A DNA stretch of 64,000 bases from Diploptera punctata. Taxonomy: Eukaryota; Arthropoda; Insecta; Blattodea; Blaberidae. Shown here piece by piece: positions 62,958-64,000 of the stretch; positions within the stretch are counted from its first letter, which is position 1, and each line of letters starts with the position of its first letter. The stretch lies in assembly GCA_030220185.1 (NCBI GenBank), contig JASPKZ010001230.1, forward strand, positions 248,001-312,000, read 5' to 3'. Below the pieces are notes generated by a model, which did no database searches, was not told where the DNA came from, and worked only from the letters and a program-made list of their open reading frames with translations. Both the position numbers and the translations under genes were made by a program.

Positions 62958-63644
62958 TATATAAAAAATATAATATATACTTCTTAATAGTTCCATTTCT
63001 TTGTAGTTACATTTTTTTTATTGAACTATATCATATTTAACAATCATGACATCAATAATCATGCACTTTTACCAAGTACAGTGAAACCTCATCAAAAAGT
63101 TTTTGAAGGGGCAATGAGAAAACTGCACATTATAGAGTTATGGTATTAGGCATAAGGCAGAAAATCAAAGTTTAATATCTATGCTATTTCATATACCCTT
63201 TCTTAAATGAGATGAAGCCAATAAAAATATTCTCTAGTTCCTCATGTTTCCTGGATTTTACTTTCATTTATTTGCATCTATCAGATCTTGCAATTGCATT
63301 TAATAAATCTGATTTTTTAATATTATTTTTAATGTAAACAATGCAATTCCTATTAAATTGCCCAGTTGTTTTTGAATACTTTTGGCATACAATTTTCAGT
63401 TCTTTTTTTACTCAAGCAGAGAGTTTTTTTTGTACTAATCCATTTCAATACTCAGCTTGAAATGATCAGTACAGCAAGCACCAAAGATTTTGAGAAATTA
63501 CTCAAATAAAGAGTATATGCTCAGGATCTGACAAGAAAGAGTAAGAGTGTGTATGTATGTGTAATATACATACATATGAGAGAAAGTAAAAATTTTCATT
63601 TTAGCTTTCATTTTCTCTTCATATTTGAGGCACATTATTTGTTA

Positions 63645-64000
63645 ATATAATAAAGTTGGGAATTTTTACATTATGAGGTTTTCTTAATAAGAATCAAATG
63701 AATCGTGAATTATTCTTACCTCAAACTCTATTTTTTTACACAGATCTGTAATATTGGGAAACATATCATCCCCGTCTTCAGCTGTTTTCATGACTGTCAA
63801 TTTTTCATTATACCAGTAATTTTCTAAACTGCCATTGGTGTACATAAATAATAAATGGTGAAATTGAAAAATCAGCAATAACAGCACATAGTTTATTAAA
63901 GAATCGTAGAGTTGAAAAAGAAGCAAAACTTTTGAAACATCTATCAAAACCTTTGGAATTAATAACAGTTTGGGAAAATATATAAATAAAAAAAAAATAC
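63645..64000 (-). mobile_element. Penelope-like element (P1 subfamily), cut by the window end
   Basis: Tail AATTTTTACATTATGAGGTT at 63660, arm GAATCGTGAATTATTCTTAC, then plus-strand coding of the GIY-YIG C-terminus from about 63855 (worn GEIEKSAITAHSLLKNRRVE and PLELITVWENI). The right arm lies outside the window. Confidence 0.7.

Overview
This window is AT-rich, repeat-dense animal DNA, most likely from an insect. A polyneopteran such as a cockroach or termite is my inference from the mix of Penelope-like elements, LINE tails and tRNA-derived SINEs; no search was possible. The only host gene I can support is the 3' half of PAPSS (bifunctional 3'-phosphoadenosine-5'-phosphosulfate synthase) on the + strand. 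Six exons (4290-4493, 6678-6911, 7943-8140, 14239-14448, 16353-16629, 18333-18430) join in frame with consensus splice sites into about 406 residues ending in a stop. They encode the linker and the complete ATP-sulfurylase domain, including the HNGH nucleotide-binding motif. The APS-kinase exons must lie upstream of the window.

Everything else is mobile or repetitive DNA, in introns and in about 45 kb of 3' flank. Upstream intron (1-4289): a tRNA-like repeat, a pogo/Tigger-type DNA transposon (562-3233) carrying nested LINE and SINE insertions, and a Penelope hairpin. Introns 4494-14238: tRNA-like units, a SINE, an exon-like relic, a Penelope hairpin, a 2.2-kb palindromic Penelope element (9210-11403), a mariner (12418-13741) and another hairpin. 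Introns 14449-18332: LINE fragments, a palindrome and a tRNA-like cluster. 18763-64000: two hAT-type elements, mariner/Tc1-type remnants and TIR elements, a piggyBac-like element, at least five SINE families, LINE ends, two degenerate satellites and about ten further Penelope elements.

The most interesting system is the Penelope-like set. Most copies are hairpins (arm, inverted arm, then one tail of about 35-45 bp containing CCTCATARTG) between target-site duplications of about 10-14 bp. Their arms carry hammerhead-ribozyme motifs (CTGANGA, helix II, GAAA, cleavage triplet, helix I); at least three sequence families are present. All carry the same extra U between the CUGANGA box and helix II. 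One well-formed copy lies in sense orientation inside a PAPSS intron. A separate family of about 300-bp tRNA-like units appears in the same arrangements (direct dimer, head-to-head hairpin, one-sided tail, 12-13-bp target duplication) but has no hammerhead. It may be a non-autonomous passenger of the same machinery.

Gene-free stretches without an own entry, where I saw nothing beyond AT-rich sequence and short repeats: 8607-8880, 14870-15700, 19700-20200, 23060-23440, 26030-26440, 27460-28160, 28460-28965, 30000-30600, 31050-31740, 33030-33500, 35170-35700, 37500-37900, 38900-39170, 41090-41736, 43120-44250, 45250-45590, 46540-47030, 47725-48400, 48740-49320, 54200-55110, 55310-56040, 57630-58330, 58820-59240, 59600-60070, 62970-63640.
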